The translations under genes were made by a program, and so were the position numbers. From contig JAMPIV010015263.1 in the NCBI GenBank assembly GCA_024509875.1, forward strand, positions 124,001-188,000: 64,000 nt of DNA. Direction: 5' to 3'. The notes under the pieces were generated by a model. That model saw only the letters and a program-made list of their open reading frames with translations, was not told the DNA's origin and did not search any database. Shown here piece after piece: positions 49,148 through 60,045 of this stretch (position 1 is its first letter; each line of letters opens with the position of its first letter). Origin of the DNA: Oreohelix idahoensis. Lineage: Eukaryota; Mollusca; Gastropoda; Stylommatophora; Oreohelicidae.

Positions 49148-50669
49148 CACGACAGTTTAACATCAGCATTCTCAAGACTGTGTGTGGTCCCGGCTTTCGG
49201 GTCTTCCCAGTAAAGTAGAGGCAGTGATATGTGTCTGTGTCCGATAACGTCAATTGACAGTGGTTGAGGCTCGGTCGCTGCTGCGCCATGGATGAACAGA
49301 GCCGTGTTCTATCGAGACTGTGGTTGGTCCCGGGTCCGGGTCCTCCCAGTTCAGGTGGGCCGGAGCTGGTTTCTTCTTGGCAATGCAGTTCGGCCATGGT
49401 AGAGGCTCGGCGCAAGCTGTGCCGATCCCTCGTTTCGTCTTGTCTCGGAGATATAACCCCCTTTGCAGGGTAGAGAACAACTTTTCTCGTGGCATTGCAC
49501 CCTCGCCGCCCGAAGAGAGGTTCCTTGGGGTGGCAATAAAGCCCACTGGTGGCTGGCCTCTTTATCAGTCACCACTGTCTTTGGAGGTATAACCCCCTTT
49601 GCAGGGTAGAGAGATATCAAACCTCGGGGCAGTACACACACGCCAAAGTGGGCCTGGTGTACTCTGTTTCGAGTCTACTATGCTCCCTGGGGTTGAAAGA
49701 AAGCCCGAAACACACCCACTACTCGTCTGATACCGTGTGGGATGCACGGCGGGTTGCGGTACCATCGCCTGGTGTCACGATTGGTGGCTTCCCGGCCGTG
49801 TGGCAACACGGACCATGCACGGCTGTTTGTGCCCTATACCAGAGCGCTCTTTTAGTTTCGGTGACCGGAATTCTGACACCGGGTATAAAATTTTGTGTGC
49901 ACCGTAAAAGACTATTTAAGTTTTTGGCGGGGAAAATCAGCTGATGTGTGAGTAAAATCAGTAAAATATAAATCCTTACACACTCGTTCTGGATAAACAC
50001 AGCGCTAAAATTCTTTTGTGTACTATAACTTTGTTCTGTGTTCTATTTTTGATTGCATTTTTATTTCTTTGAAATTAGTTTTGACGGAGTTACAGACTTT
50101 TGAAAACAGCGTCATCATTTAAGGAAATTCATAAAATAAGTAATCTTTTTATTAATTTAATATCTAAAAATCGGCCCATTCGTTTGAGTTTATAATTATA
50201 AAGACTTCTGGAAGGGAAGCTAAAGATTATTTCCACATACTTTTTTTTTTTGGTTTCATATCTTGAGAATGTGTGGTAGTCAGTTTTGTGAGTGTGGCAT
50301 TACAAGAACAAGCATATTGTCACCAGATTTTATAGCATTTAAATCCCTGTAAACGCATTCCTGATACTCACAAATCTTAAATAAGGTAGTAAAAAAAATA
50401 ACTTTTTGTAAACACCATCTGTTTTTGCATTTTCATTCATTTATAATGATATTTAGCTACGTATATAAGCGTCAGAAAACATGTAAAGCTATAGATAGAT
50501 TACTTCCACATAATTTGATCTATCTTTCAAGTCTTGTTAATCTTCTATTTATAATATGAAATTTTTTTTTTTTAATTGTCTGTGAGATAAGGACTGTTCC
50601 ATTGGTGTTCTTTGGTAGACAATCCTGTGCACACGACGGCTGCCAAAGAATTCTAAGTAACTGTTTGTA
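49148..50669. other. Non-coding stretch with internal short repeats
   Basis: TATAACCCCCTTTGCAGGG occurs at about 49450 and 49587, each followed by TAGAGA. GACTGTGNTTGGTCCCGG-like segments occur at about 49176 and 49318. GGGTATAAAATTTTG near 49880-49895 is TATA-box-like. The block resembles promoter or LTR sequence but no boundaries could be set. AT-rich after 50000. Confidence 0.35.
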
Positions 50670-51840
50670 TATCTTCTTTCATTCAAAGTTACAATGCAGG
50701 TAGTAAATTTAGAGAAACCAAATTCTAAATCTAATACCATCCTTTTATCAATGGCTAGAGTCAGAGATACATATGATAATTTAGAAATATTTATGAATGG
50801 CATGAAAGCTCAGATAGAGTCACTAAAATATTTAGAGTGGGATGGTAAACAAGTTGTTGTTTTCTTATTCGGGGATTATTTCCTTGTTTTGCTGGAGACA
50901 CCACAGACATGGGTATATTCCTTGAGCTCCAGACAAACCAAACATTTTCATCAAAGACATCCAGATTGTATACAACTTGCAAACCAAGAAGTTTGGCCAT
51001 GTTGATAAGAGATTACAATAGATATATGAAATATGGGAAAGGAAAAAAAAGGCAAGTGGCACATTATCATAATTGTTTACACAAACCAATGTTAGAGATT
51101 GAAATTGAAAATGTAGCTCCTCCTTACCTTCATATTTTATTAGGCATTGTTTTGAAACACCACAGACTTCTAGAACAGGTAGCTGATACAATAGACGCAA
51201 AGATATTTGAGAATTCACAAGAGATACATGCAAACATTAGTACTTTTAAGAACTTGAAGAGATTTAGTAGGAACTGGAAATAGGCAGAAGAATTAGGAGC
51301 TAAAATTGAATTTTTCAGGTAGGTATTGAACTTTGTGAGGATAAGGAGGAGACAGATAATTTTAAAGTTAGACTTGAAAATGCACAAGATGCGCTGGCCA
51401 AACTTCAGTTTCAAGATCTATGTACTAGGTCTGGTCCAGTTTGCTCACACTTGGACAAGGTACTAGCCAAACACAAAATCATACAACAGGCTTATAATAG
51501 CAGAGCATTTATAGGGAATCACTGCCACAGATATCTCACACAAAAAGTTTATAAAGATCTTACAAGAGCAATCATTACACAAACACTGAGAATTACAGAC
51601 AAACAAGATATAACTAACATAGCTTTTATTGCCCAAGAACAATTCAACTCACTGAAAGAAGCATTTGAGAAAGTACACAACAAAATATCACACAGTAAAC
51701 CAATTAGTAAAGAATCAATAACAGCATCGATAGAGACTTATATGTCTTTGTTCAGAAAGCTATTCCCCAGTAAGACAATTCATAAACAGCACATATTAGA
51801 AAAACATTGCGCAGACTGGATCAGAATTCATGATGTATGA
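50670..51840 (+). pseudogene. Transposase-like protein, family 2, with internal inversion
   Basis: The plus frame from about 50676 gives SFKVTMQVVNLEKPNSK, VRDTYDNLEIFMN and VVVFLFGDYF. Then about 90 bp (50880-50965) are inverted: the minus strand there encodes MKMFGLSGAQGIYPCLWC, the CxxC segment that should follow GDY. The plus strand resumes with CKPRSLAMLIRDYNRYMKY, HKPMLEIEIENVAPP and YLHILLGIVLKHH. After a stop at 51281-51283 and a shift come SGPVCSHLDKVL, YNSRAFIGNHCHRYL and HILEKHCADWIRIH, ending at 51840. Proteins of this type are common unnamed, transposon-like proteins in animal genomes. The C-terminal part beyond HILEKH seems missing. Confidence 0.7.
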
Positions 51841-51860
51841 TTGAGATAATTGTTAGCTAT

Positions 51861-52622
51861 CATGTTTTGGGGACAATTGGGTGTGTTATTTTAAGGTTAT
51901 AAATGTGGACATGCAATTTAAACTTTCAATAATTAATGTTTGACGCATGAAACCAAAATTAATCTTTGATATCCATTTTCTGCAGGTTTTCTACTTTTGA
52001 TTTCTGTAATTTGTTATGCATGTTGATTGCGACCGTTTTAGTGTAAATTGAATTAGAAACAAACCATAACAAAATGTAAAAAAAAAAACGTAAATTTTAC
52101 ACTATTTCAGACTATTATATCTTCTGTTCTAATTGTGATAAAGTATTTGTTCTTGTTCTAAAATTTACTCTAACATTTCTAGTCTAGCTTTACGGAAAAT
52201 TAAAGCCGGTATTTATAATAATAAAGTAGCATAAAAGCAATTCAAACATGTTTTGGGGACAATTGGGTGTGTTATTTTAAGGTAATAAATGTGGACTTGC
52301 AATTTAAACTTTCAATAATTAATGTTTGGCGCATGAAACCAAAATTAATCTTTGATATCCATTTTCTGCAGGTTTTCTACTTTTGATTTCTGTAATTTGT
52401 TATGCATGTTGATTGTGACCGATTTAGTGAAAATTGTATATAAACAAACCATAACAAAATATTAAAAAAACGTAAATTTTACACTATTTCAGACTATTAT
52501 ATCTTCTGTTCTAATTGTGATAAAATGTTTGTTCTTGTTCTAAAATTTACTCTAACATTTCTAGTCTAGCTTTACGCGAAATTAAAGCCGGTATTTATAA
52601 TAATAAAGTAGCCTAAAAGCAT
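51861..52622 (+). repeat. Tandem duplication, two units of ~386 bp
   Basis: Unit 1 (51861-52246) and unit 2 (52247-52622) both begin CATGTTTTGGGGACAATTGG and run colinearly to AAAGTAGC-TAAAAGCA, with few differences. They start 20 bp after the stop of the pseudogene at 50670-51840, so the unit may be its 3' flank. Confidence 0.92.
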
Positions 52623-52624
52623 TA

Positions 52625-53112
52625 ATTAAGCCCTATCAAAAGTAAACATCGCCACATGTTTTTCCCATTAGGAAGCTGACCACGTGACCTCTGTCAAGTG
52701 GGCTATAAATAGCGCGGTCGGGGAAAAAGGGGAAATAACTAAAAGATCGCTCGCAAACAGCCGTGCATGTGCAGATGGAGGCGGTGGCTGCGCCACCGCC
52801 TCGCCAGGCAGTCTGCACAACGGGTAATTGGCTCAAGGGTATGAACGAGTGTATAACTCGTCCACTAAAGGGCAAAAGAGTGAATAACTCGCACCCTGGG
52901 ATTGAAACAAACAAACATCAGCATTATCTTTGTCTTCTTCTTTGTTCGCTCTCCTGTTGGTCGTTGGTGTTGTTGATTTTATTGTTGTTGATGTGTAACC
53001 AGGGCTGCTAAGCTCGTTACTCTTTCGCAGCCAATGCCAAGTTGATGAATTTGCGTATTTGTTGTGGCTCCTGAGCGGTGCTGTATAGAGTGTTTGTGAT
53101 TGTTGGGGATAA
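52625..53112. promoter_or_regulatory. Non-coding stretch with TATA-like core promoter
   Basis: GGGCTATAAATAGCGCGG near 52699-52716 is a good TATA-box match followed by GC-rich sequence. No downstream gene was found, so it may be a chance or retroelement promoter. Confidence 0.25.
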
Positions 53113-53308
53113 CATAACACCTTGCTGAAGATCATAATAGAAGGCAGAGCTGAAGGCAAACATGCAAAAGGAAGACAGCACTGTAAGTGGGAAGATAACA
53201 TCAAGAGATGGACAGTAAAGAGTCTATCCGAGTGCATCATCAAGACAAGAGACAGAAGACGTTGGAGATCTATTACAGCCAGTCTTCGTTGTGGAGATGG
53301 CGGCTGAT
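53113..53308 (+). pseudogene. LINE 3'-end fragment with TGATGA tail
   Basis: Encodes LKIIIEGRAEGKHAKGRQHC, KWEDNIKRWT, RRRWRSITASLRCGDGG and stop, followed by TGATGATGATGATGAT (53305-53320). This is the typical last ~60 residues of a LINE of the kind at 48135-48455, inserted as a short 5'-truncated copy. Confidence 0.7.
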
Positions 53309-53324
53309 GATGATGATGATTGTT

Positions 53325-56300
53325 GGGGACAGGGTGGACTCTTGGGCTGTGCAAGCGGTGAGGTCACACTGGGCGCCAACTAGGGTCATGCAACGAAATT
53401 TGTTTTTAAAAATAAATAAATAAATAAATGAAATTTTAACAGAATGTCACGTAGACAGATAATTTATTTTGCCATTTCGTTCCATATGTTATTAACTCTT
53501 TTAATGTTCTGTTTTCCTAGACATTTTGTATTCTTATTTTCTTTCATTTTCTCCTTCTCAAACCCTACCCGAGGTGTTTACGTTCTGGCTTTCAGTAGAA
53601 ATCCCCCACTGGTCAGAAACGGCCAGCGTAGCGGTAATATTACATACACGCACCTGGTCCGTCCAGGGGAATTTCTCTGGTCGCTTTAAAACGTTTGATC
53701 ACGAGCGGCTAGTACCCTTTGAGGCCTGGGTAACGAGTTTGATCTGTTTCAGGGGGAGATAAAACCCGCTGTTAGTCCTTTGTGGGTTTTTGCCCCTTAG
53801 AACACCGCATTAGTGATCATAATATTATGTCTATCGGGGGGAATCTTCTCGCGGTTGTTGTCTTTGATGCAGTCTCTAGAGAAACTTTTGTCTTACTCTC
53901 CGGATTACGTCTTTCGCCGAACATTGGTAGAAATATGCAGGCCAGGTGTCCGGGGGGAGCGTCCTTGTAATCTATAAGAGTAGACGGGTTTAATAAGCCA
54001 ACACACTTGTGAATAGTCCTGGTCCGTAGATGACCATATAAGACTTAGGCAGAGATAGCACGGCAGTACAAGAATGTGTTTGCCTATGTTCTAGTCATTT
54101 TTCGGGTTTCAGGGAGACCGAATCGCTAGAGCAGACTCCAGTCAGGCAAAGAACGACATGTCCTCTTCGATCTAGAGGGTTTCTGAATACCGCTAGCGTC
54201 ACGAGTAGTCAAACCCCGTTCCTGAACCTAAACCCTTTTGTCAACGCCAAGTTACGCTCACGCAGTGCAACGAGCCAAAGCTAAATCTGGAATCATCAAA
54301 TGCAGTAGTAGTTCTCTACTCGCCTATTGGATTACCAGTCAGAGCGTTGCGGCTTCCAGAATATCAAAACCGCCCTGCATGTCTATAGCAGAATCTGATA
54401 TCACCCGACTTTATGTGCCTAAACGGGGCAGTCAGTCAAACCACAGTCAAATCAGCCCAAACCGGATTTAATGCCAAGCAGAGTCAAGCGCCGGATGAGA
54501 GCGCATGGGACCGTTTGTCCTCAATTAACCTCTTCGTCTGGTGTATTTCTGGATACTTAAAACCTCGCACGTATGAGCAGCCATCTATGGACAGAGTTCC
54601 AGCCCCCTCACGCAAGTAGCGGTCACCAACGTATAGCACCTACAAGGAAAGTTTTGTATTTCACTTCATTCATCTTGAAGGATATTTATCCGTAAGACAC
54701 TTTCTGGAGCTAGCACATTTGGTCCCACGAAAAGCGGACAGGCTGTCGCTCAGTTCGTTTATTTGGTCAGCAGGAGATAAACAGCGTCTTCCAGTGTTCC
54801 CTCGCGCAATTAGGGGTCACCAACGTTTAGCCCGACAAGGAAAGTTTTGTATTTCACTTCATTCACCTTGAAGGAAATGTTGACACTTTCTGGAGCTAGC
54901 GCCTTTGGTCCCACGAAAGCGGACCCACTGTCGGACAGCTTAGTTATTTTCTCCGTGTTCTACAGGTTTTATGAGTGTTGATGGTGTGTTTGTTTGTGGG
55001 TGTGTATTTGCATTATTGAAGGTTATTGATGAATATTTGATTATTGATGTAATTTATGCTGTGTATGATGATATGCATTAATTCCATGCTTTTCTTCTTT
55101 AATAAAGTTTACACATTTATTAATGCGCTGTTCCCGACCCTTTTCATCCATAATTAAACTTGTTTTAGCTCTTTACTATACTCTCTATGTTTGATAAGAG
55201 AAAAGAGTGAGAGCAGGAGGTGCTTAGACAGTAAAAGTGAGTTGAGGCTTGGAGAGAGAGATCACTTTGATAAATCTTCTTCCAGGTTGTCTCAAGTCCA
55301 TCTCCTATTTACACCTTTCTATGTGTGTAATCTATAACTCTGTCAGTCCATTATCCCTTGTCGATTTCACTACTATTGTCCAACTCGACAAATACTCTAC
55401 ACTTTACTCAACCACCACACAGAACAAGAAAAATTAAAGAGACATTTTCAAAGTAAAAAAAATATTAGTTTACAGGAAACATTTCATTTTCCCTGCAAAT
55501 CTATTTTATTCCTTTTTTCAAAAGCTGCACATTGAGACTCTCACTTGAATAAAGAAATAATTTCCAACAATACAACTTTTAAAATATACATTTATTGTTC
55601 ATTGTAAAATACTACAGTGAACATCACTTATGAATATTACAGTGAAGTCCAACTTGATAGCATAAATTTGTGTCTCGTAAGAGTAAGAACAGTTGTGGCC
55701 GGAGAGGGTAGACCGGGCGCAATCACGAGAACTCGCACCACCTTGAAAAAACCACGGCTGTTTATTTGGGAAGTCTGGCTCTTTTTGTGGGAGTCCGGGT
55801 CTTTTTAGGGGAGCCCGGCTCTTTTTTAGGGAGCCCGGCATAATTTTTTACTTTCTATGGAGAGTCCTGGGGTGAGTAGCATATACAGAACTGTCTCATG
55901 TTGGGGTGATGTTTCGGCAATTCTGCTCATGTGAGGTGTTAATTTGTTTAAATGCGTGTCGTACAGCTATAAATCTCATAGCACAGTGGGGATTTTCTCT
56001 AATGTGCCTGTCTTGGCGTTATAGTTATTGTATCTACGAGATTTGGAGTAACTGCGATGTTCACGTGCCTCACTTGTCGGCAGTAACGAGTCTTAATGTT
56101 TGCTTTATTTCATCAATTTGGAAAACAATTTATGTTTGCTCAGTTTTAAAGTTGTTGAGTTTGTGATTTTCAGCCTGCATCCCACTCCTCCCCAACCCCT
56201 CTTTGTTTGTTTGTTTTTGGAACAAATAGGTTTTGATCTCTTCTTGGCAGTTAGTTGCTTGCTTCGATTTTATCTCAATGGATGTCCACTTAGTGTGCCT

Positions 56301-56373
56301 ATTACGTTGCAAATAAAAGTACTGCTAAACTCGTGGTATCGATCAGAGAACAGTTGATTTGTCCTATACTTTC
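53325..56373. other. Long non-coding stretch
   Basis: No gene recognised. A segment of about 150 bp is duplicated in tandem: GGTCACCAACGT...GGAAAGTTTTGTATTTCACT at 54621 and 54815, offset 194 bp. Repeated GAGCCCGGCTCTTTTT-like units lie at 55790-55840. Short frames (53444-53762, 54238-54619, 55906-56599) show no family resemblance. Confidence 0.4.
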
Positions 56374-56378
56374 ACACC

Positions 56379-57708
56379 TGTCACAAAGTGTATTCACCTT
56401 CTTTTCTCTCTGTCAATCTTTTCTCATACCAAAACATTCCTTTTCTCTAAATTCTCTAGAATATCTGTCACTCGTCAAAACACATCAGGAGATCTCCAAT
56501 TTTCTTCTGAAATTCCTTTTTCTTAAATCTAGGTTACCAGCAAACCGCTTTGAACTTTTAAACCGCGCCCTGAATAATTACAGTTTAGCCAATGGATAGG
56601 CAGCGAGGTATATTGTCTTTTGACTTTTGACCTCAGAACCACCATGGAGTATCGCCTGGTATCAAAATGCACGTACCGGCCAGTTTGTGTGTGTGTTTGG
56701 GGGATGGAACGTAATGTCAAAAATAGGTCAGGCGCCCCACCTCTAACGTAGGCAAATTAAAGCCACCAAACAGAACCTTGGAGGAAAAATATAGGCGCGA
56801 TTCTCAAAGCGGGATTCTGGTAAGCGGCATTCTCTCACTAGCCAGCAGACCGACCAACCTGGACAAAGATGGTCCTGTCTAGGAAATTGCAGAGGGGAAC
56901 TGTCCAATTTTAACACAGCAAAGGTGCTTAGCTGAGCGATCCTACCAGGTAGTCATACAAGAAGACTAAACCATAAGCAGTGTTCTCAAGGGTAGACATA
57001 CTCCATCCCAGTTGATGATGAGCCCTGTGTCAAGACGGAGAAAGCTTGCCATCCTCTGAAACCCTAAAAAGAACTTGCTGGACCTGGAGTGCTGGGCCAT
57101 ATTGAACCCCTAGTAACAAGACTACATAAATTCAGCATCTGAGATGAGTATCTGAATATGCCAGCAGAAGCACTCCAGAATAGTCCTATTGTCCTATGAT
57201 GACAAATTCATTCTGACATGGTTCAGAACCATTCATAAATTAGGGAACATATCTTATAGTTGTATATTTGAATATAATGTGAGATTCTATCTTCATTTTT
57301 GTAAACTTTACATAATAGAGTCTGTTGTTTTTTTTCTTTGTAATATTTAAATGGGTTGTATAGTTTTAGTAACATAAATCTGCACCCTGGGGGCAGAGCC
57401 ATAATTAATAAACACTATTGGGTCGGGATATTTTTAATGTGGCTGGGCACCAAATCTCTTATCCAACTATATGTACTATACATATTCCTTTGTAGGATCT
57501 CGGATCAAGAATTTATCGCCTAGAGAATATCCTATTAGTTTCACCAGAATTCTCTTTTAAGAAAGTTTTCTAGTGGACTAATTCCCGAGAAGAGACAGTG
57601 CATTCAACCTGCAGTCTGGAAGAGGTTCCTCTAGATATTATTTTTTATTCTTCCCTCAAGTCTGTCATACTTACACTTTCTCCCTCAAAAAGAAACCATT
57701 TCGCTACA
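56379..57708 (+). repeat. 5' LTR
   Basis: Begins TGTCACAAAGTGTATTC and ends CATTTCGCTACA. A polyadenylation signal AATAAA lies at 57407-57412, with TGTATAGTTTTAG upstream. The unit is long compared with many metazoan LTRs. It contains no coding frame of note. Confidence 0.95.
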
Positions 57709-57709
57709 C

Positions 57710-57727
57710 TGGTGGCTCGTTCGGGAT
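57710..57727 (+). promoter_or_regulatory. Primer-binding site (tRNA-complementary)
   Basis: TGGTGGCTCGTTCGGGAT starts one base after the 5' LTR. The TGG start pairs with a tRNA 3' CCA end. I did not identify the tRNA. Confidence 0.75.
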
Positions 57728-58048
57728 TTACCTTTTTTCGTATTTAGACACTTGTCTGAGATATGAAAACTCTTTATCTTTCCTAGACCACTACTGCTGT
57801 AAGTACTTGTCACTTATTGGTGTCCAAGTCTAGGATTAGATTAAACAGGGGACATATAAATTACCCTAGACTTAAATACACATAAATTTTTACAAGAAAA
57901 ACAGATTTTAGGTTATGTTATGAAAACTATTCTTGGTGGTACTGCTGGTTATCAGTTACATGTTGTTAACTAATATTTAAGTTATATTTTATGTATGCTG
58001 GTTTTAAATAACATAGGTTGTTAAAATACTTTAGTTTAGTTATGGCTA

Positions 58049-58504
58049 TTGAAAGTATTAAGCCTGTATTTATTTGATAGTGAGTTAGAGATCTCATACT
58101 CGCTCAGCAAAACCACTGCTGTTAAAATGGATGAGATAGAAGGACTGAAGAAATGGACAGCGCAATCATATAAGATTGGAAAATTGTGTGGCTTCTCGGG
58201 AAGTTTGCTGGAAAATTATGTCTCGGAACAGGTAGAATGTTTCATGAGCATAATGGGGCAACAGAACGAATGGAGAGCAAAATGCAAGGAAGAGAATGTG
58301 GAACATGAGAGACAAAGACAAGAAAAATCCCTCCAGTGTAAGGAAGAACTGCAAGAAATGGAAACTCAGTTTCAACCTACAAAAATGGAATCCAGGGATA
58401 AACTTGAATCTAGGAATACTCATCATGCCACTCCTTTGCCAGTTGCATCACCACCCTCAGCGGTAAATATAACTGCACCACATGAAGCCAAGTCTATGTC
58501 TTAG
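58049..58504 (+). CDS. Gag-like protein of the LTR element (N-terminal part)
   Basis: 151 codons. The ATG at 58127 (MDEIEGLKKWTAQSYK) is a likely alternative start, since the 26 residues before it have no special character. The N-terminal half may be a small helical domain (KIGKLCGFSGSLLENYV). The second half is charged and likely coiled coil (ERQRQEKSLQCKEELQEME), then a Pro/Ala-rich end. No CCHC zinc knuckle. The stop is TAG at 58502-58504. The same frame continues beyond it, with one TAA at 58619-58621, into the protease-like frame at 58859, so the two were probably one polyprotein. Confidence 0.55.
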   Translation: MKVLSLYLFDSELEISYSLSKTTAVKMDEIEGLKKWTAQSYKIGKLCGFSGSLLENYVSEQVECFMSIMGQQNEWRAKCKEENVEHERQRQEKSLQCKEELQEMETQFQPTKMESRDKLESRNTHHATPLPVASPPSAVNITAPHEAKSMS

Positions 58505-58673
58505 AATTCCGGCTCAGACAGAGCAGAGGCTAGGATATCTAAACAGAGACATCTAGACTATTCTGAAAACAAGATTAACCACATCGCTGCTGATAATCTG
58601 AAGAGACCTTCCGCATCCTAAGCAAAAACTCACAACAGGCATACCAAAAACAACCGCACCAACAACCTGTTAA

Positions 58674-58741
58674 ATAGGATCGCTCAAGTAAATAGGATCA
58701 CTCAACCAAATAGGATCACTCAACGGAAAAGGATTACGCAA
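58674..58741 (+). repeat. Short coding repeats, NRITQ-type
   Basis: Four tandem units of about 18 bp (AATAGGATCACTCAACCA-like), coding NRI(A/T)Q plus one residue in the gag/protease frame between the two stop-bounded parts. Confidence 0.85.
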
Positions 58742-58858
58742 CCCTATGGGAAGGGAAGGGATGTTCTTGAACATCACCTGTCGGCCACCCTACATCAGTT
58801 AGACTGTCGGCGCCGAGACCAAAACCCACAGACTTCATATAAAGCTAAGATCCCTACC

Positions 58859-60010
58859 ATGGATGGGAACTTGACGAAGGCCCGGATTGGATACAGGGAT
58901 TCTCAAAATGTGGAGACTGCCACAGTAAATGGAGAAGAAATAACCTGTTTGTATTATCAAGGTCTTGAGTGTGATGCCCATGTCTCAGCCTCTGTCGTTG
59001 ACCCTGATCAAGTCACTGAAGAGGATGTTGAGGTAACAGCACCCATGATAAACAACAGAAGGATGATTTTGCCTTTAGCTTGTTTAGAAGTTAGGTCGAA
59101 CTTTGTAAACGGCAAAGTAAAGGCCGCAATATTGGATGAACGAATTTACCCCATACCTCAAGGAGGGACATATATCATCTTAGGAGACTCAGCACGATCC
59201 AGAGACGGCGTGACTGAACAGGCTATGGGGACTCCAATGCCTAACTCATCTTCCAATATTTTCACTGAAAAGTTGGAAGAGTGCAAAGGTGATGACCACC
59301 CCAGTGCACTTAATTCTGAACAAGTTTTGATAGTCTCACCCACTCTCTGGGATCAGAAAGTGAAGCGGGTCCAAATTTCCTTGGTACCTGGTGGGATGAA
59401 ACATGTTTCAGGAATATCTTCCGTTAACACGGGAGAAACGGCTAAAGAGGAACATGAGCCTCAAGCACTTAGTCTTCAGTCAGTTCCAATAACCTCACCC
59501 ACTCTCTGGGATCAGAAAGTGAAGCGGGTTCAAATTTCCTTGGTACCTGGTGGGCAGGAACAACTGGCAGACAGATCTTTCTCTGTCACTGGAGAAACAG
59601 CGATAGAGGAGCATACACGCTCTCATACCTGGGGAGATAGGTATGTGTCCTTAGGCAGGTCAAGTAATATGACTAAAATAAGGTTGTGTATGAGGTTGGC
59701 AACCTCATCATGCAAAACTATTTGCTATAGACCGCATTGCAAGCAGAGTGTAGGCTTTAATGCAAGCTCTTTGCCAGGAAGCAAGCTACAATGTAGGGTC
59801 CACAAGGAGGAACATAAGAGAGGGAAGATCATACGAGCAGGATTGCTTAACGTACCTCAACTCCTTGACAATGAGAAAACGGATAGAGATGTGTTGATTA
59901 CAGGCATACCGTTCGACAGAGGGAAAAGAGGAAACAATGGGATTGAATTAACAAGAGAAATAAAACAGGAAGGTATTAGCATACAGAAGAGAATAGTCGG
60001 CTCAACTTAA
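58859..60010 (+). CDS. Protease-like protein of the LTR element, active site degenerate
   Basis: 383 codons from MDGNLTKARIGYRD. Residues about 20-120 follow the outline of a Ty3/gypsy retropepsin: a substrate strand ATVNGEEITCLYYQGLECDA, then SVVDPDQVTEEDVEV, a middle strand MILPLACLEV and an ending IYPIPQGGTYIILGDSARS. In the expected place of the catalytic D-T/S-G the sequence is YYQGLE, so proteolysis is unlikely. Two copies of SPTLWDQKVKRVQISL follow, offset 53 codons. Codons about 275-325 derive from a family E SINE. No reverse transcriptase follows. The frame is intact over 1.15 kb despite these changes. It could be a maintained accessory protein or simply young. Confidence 0.55.
   Translation: MDGNLTKARIGYRDSQNVETATVNGEEITCLYYQGLECDAHVSASVVDPDQVTEEDVEVTAPMINNRRMILPLACLEVRSNFVNGKVKAAILDERIYPIPQGGTYIILGDSARSRDGVTEQAMGTPMPNSSSNIFTEKLEECKGDDHPSALNSEQVLIVSPTLWDQKVKRVQISLVPGGMKHVSGISSVNTGETAKEEHEPQALSLQSVPITSPTLWDQKVKRVQISLVPGGQEQLADRSFSVTGETAIEEHTRSHTWGDRYVSLGRSSNMTKIRLCMRLATSSCKTICYRPHCKQSVGFNASSLPGSKLQCRVHKEEHKRGKIIRAGLLNVPQLLDNEKTDRDVLITGIPFDRGKRGNNGIELTREIKQEGISIQKRIVGST
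59335..59553 (+). repeat. Coding direct repeat, offset 159 bp
   Basis: About 60 bp at 59335-59394 recur at 59494-59553 with one or two differences, both encoding SPTLWDQKVKRVQISLVPGG. The segment between is unrelated. Confidence 0.92.
59685..59830 (+). repeat. SINE family E fragment inside the protease-like frame
   Basis: GAGGTTGGCAACCTCATCAT, GCAAAACTATTTGCTATAGA, GCAGAGTGTAGGCTTTAATG and CATAAGAGAGGGAAG align in order with family E copies such as 11290-11525 and 62765-62935. The reading frame stays open across it. Confidence 0.5.
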
Positions 60011-60032
60011 GTTAGCCGTAGGCATAACTTTT

Positions 60033-60041
60033 AAAAGGGGG
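60033..60041 (+). promoter_or_regulatory. Polypurine tract
   Basis: AAAAGGGGG lies five bases (CCTA plus T-boundary) before the 3' LTR start at 60046, the expected site of plus-strand priming. Confidence 0.75.
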
Positions 60042-60045
60042 CCTA

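Noticed and set aside
49549..49944. 131-codon frame in a GC-rich island
   Set aside because: Overlapping frames on both strands, no motif; the region has short repeats typical of non-coding retroelement sequence.
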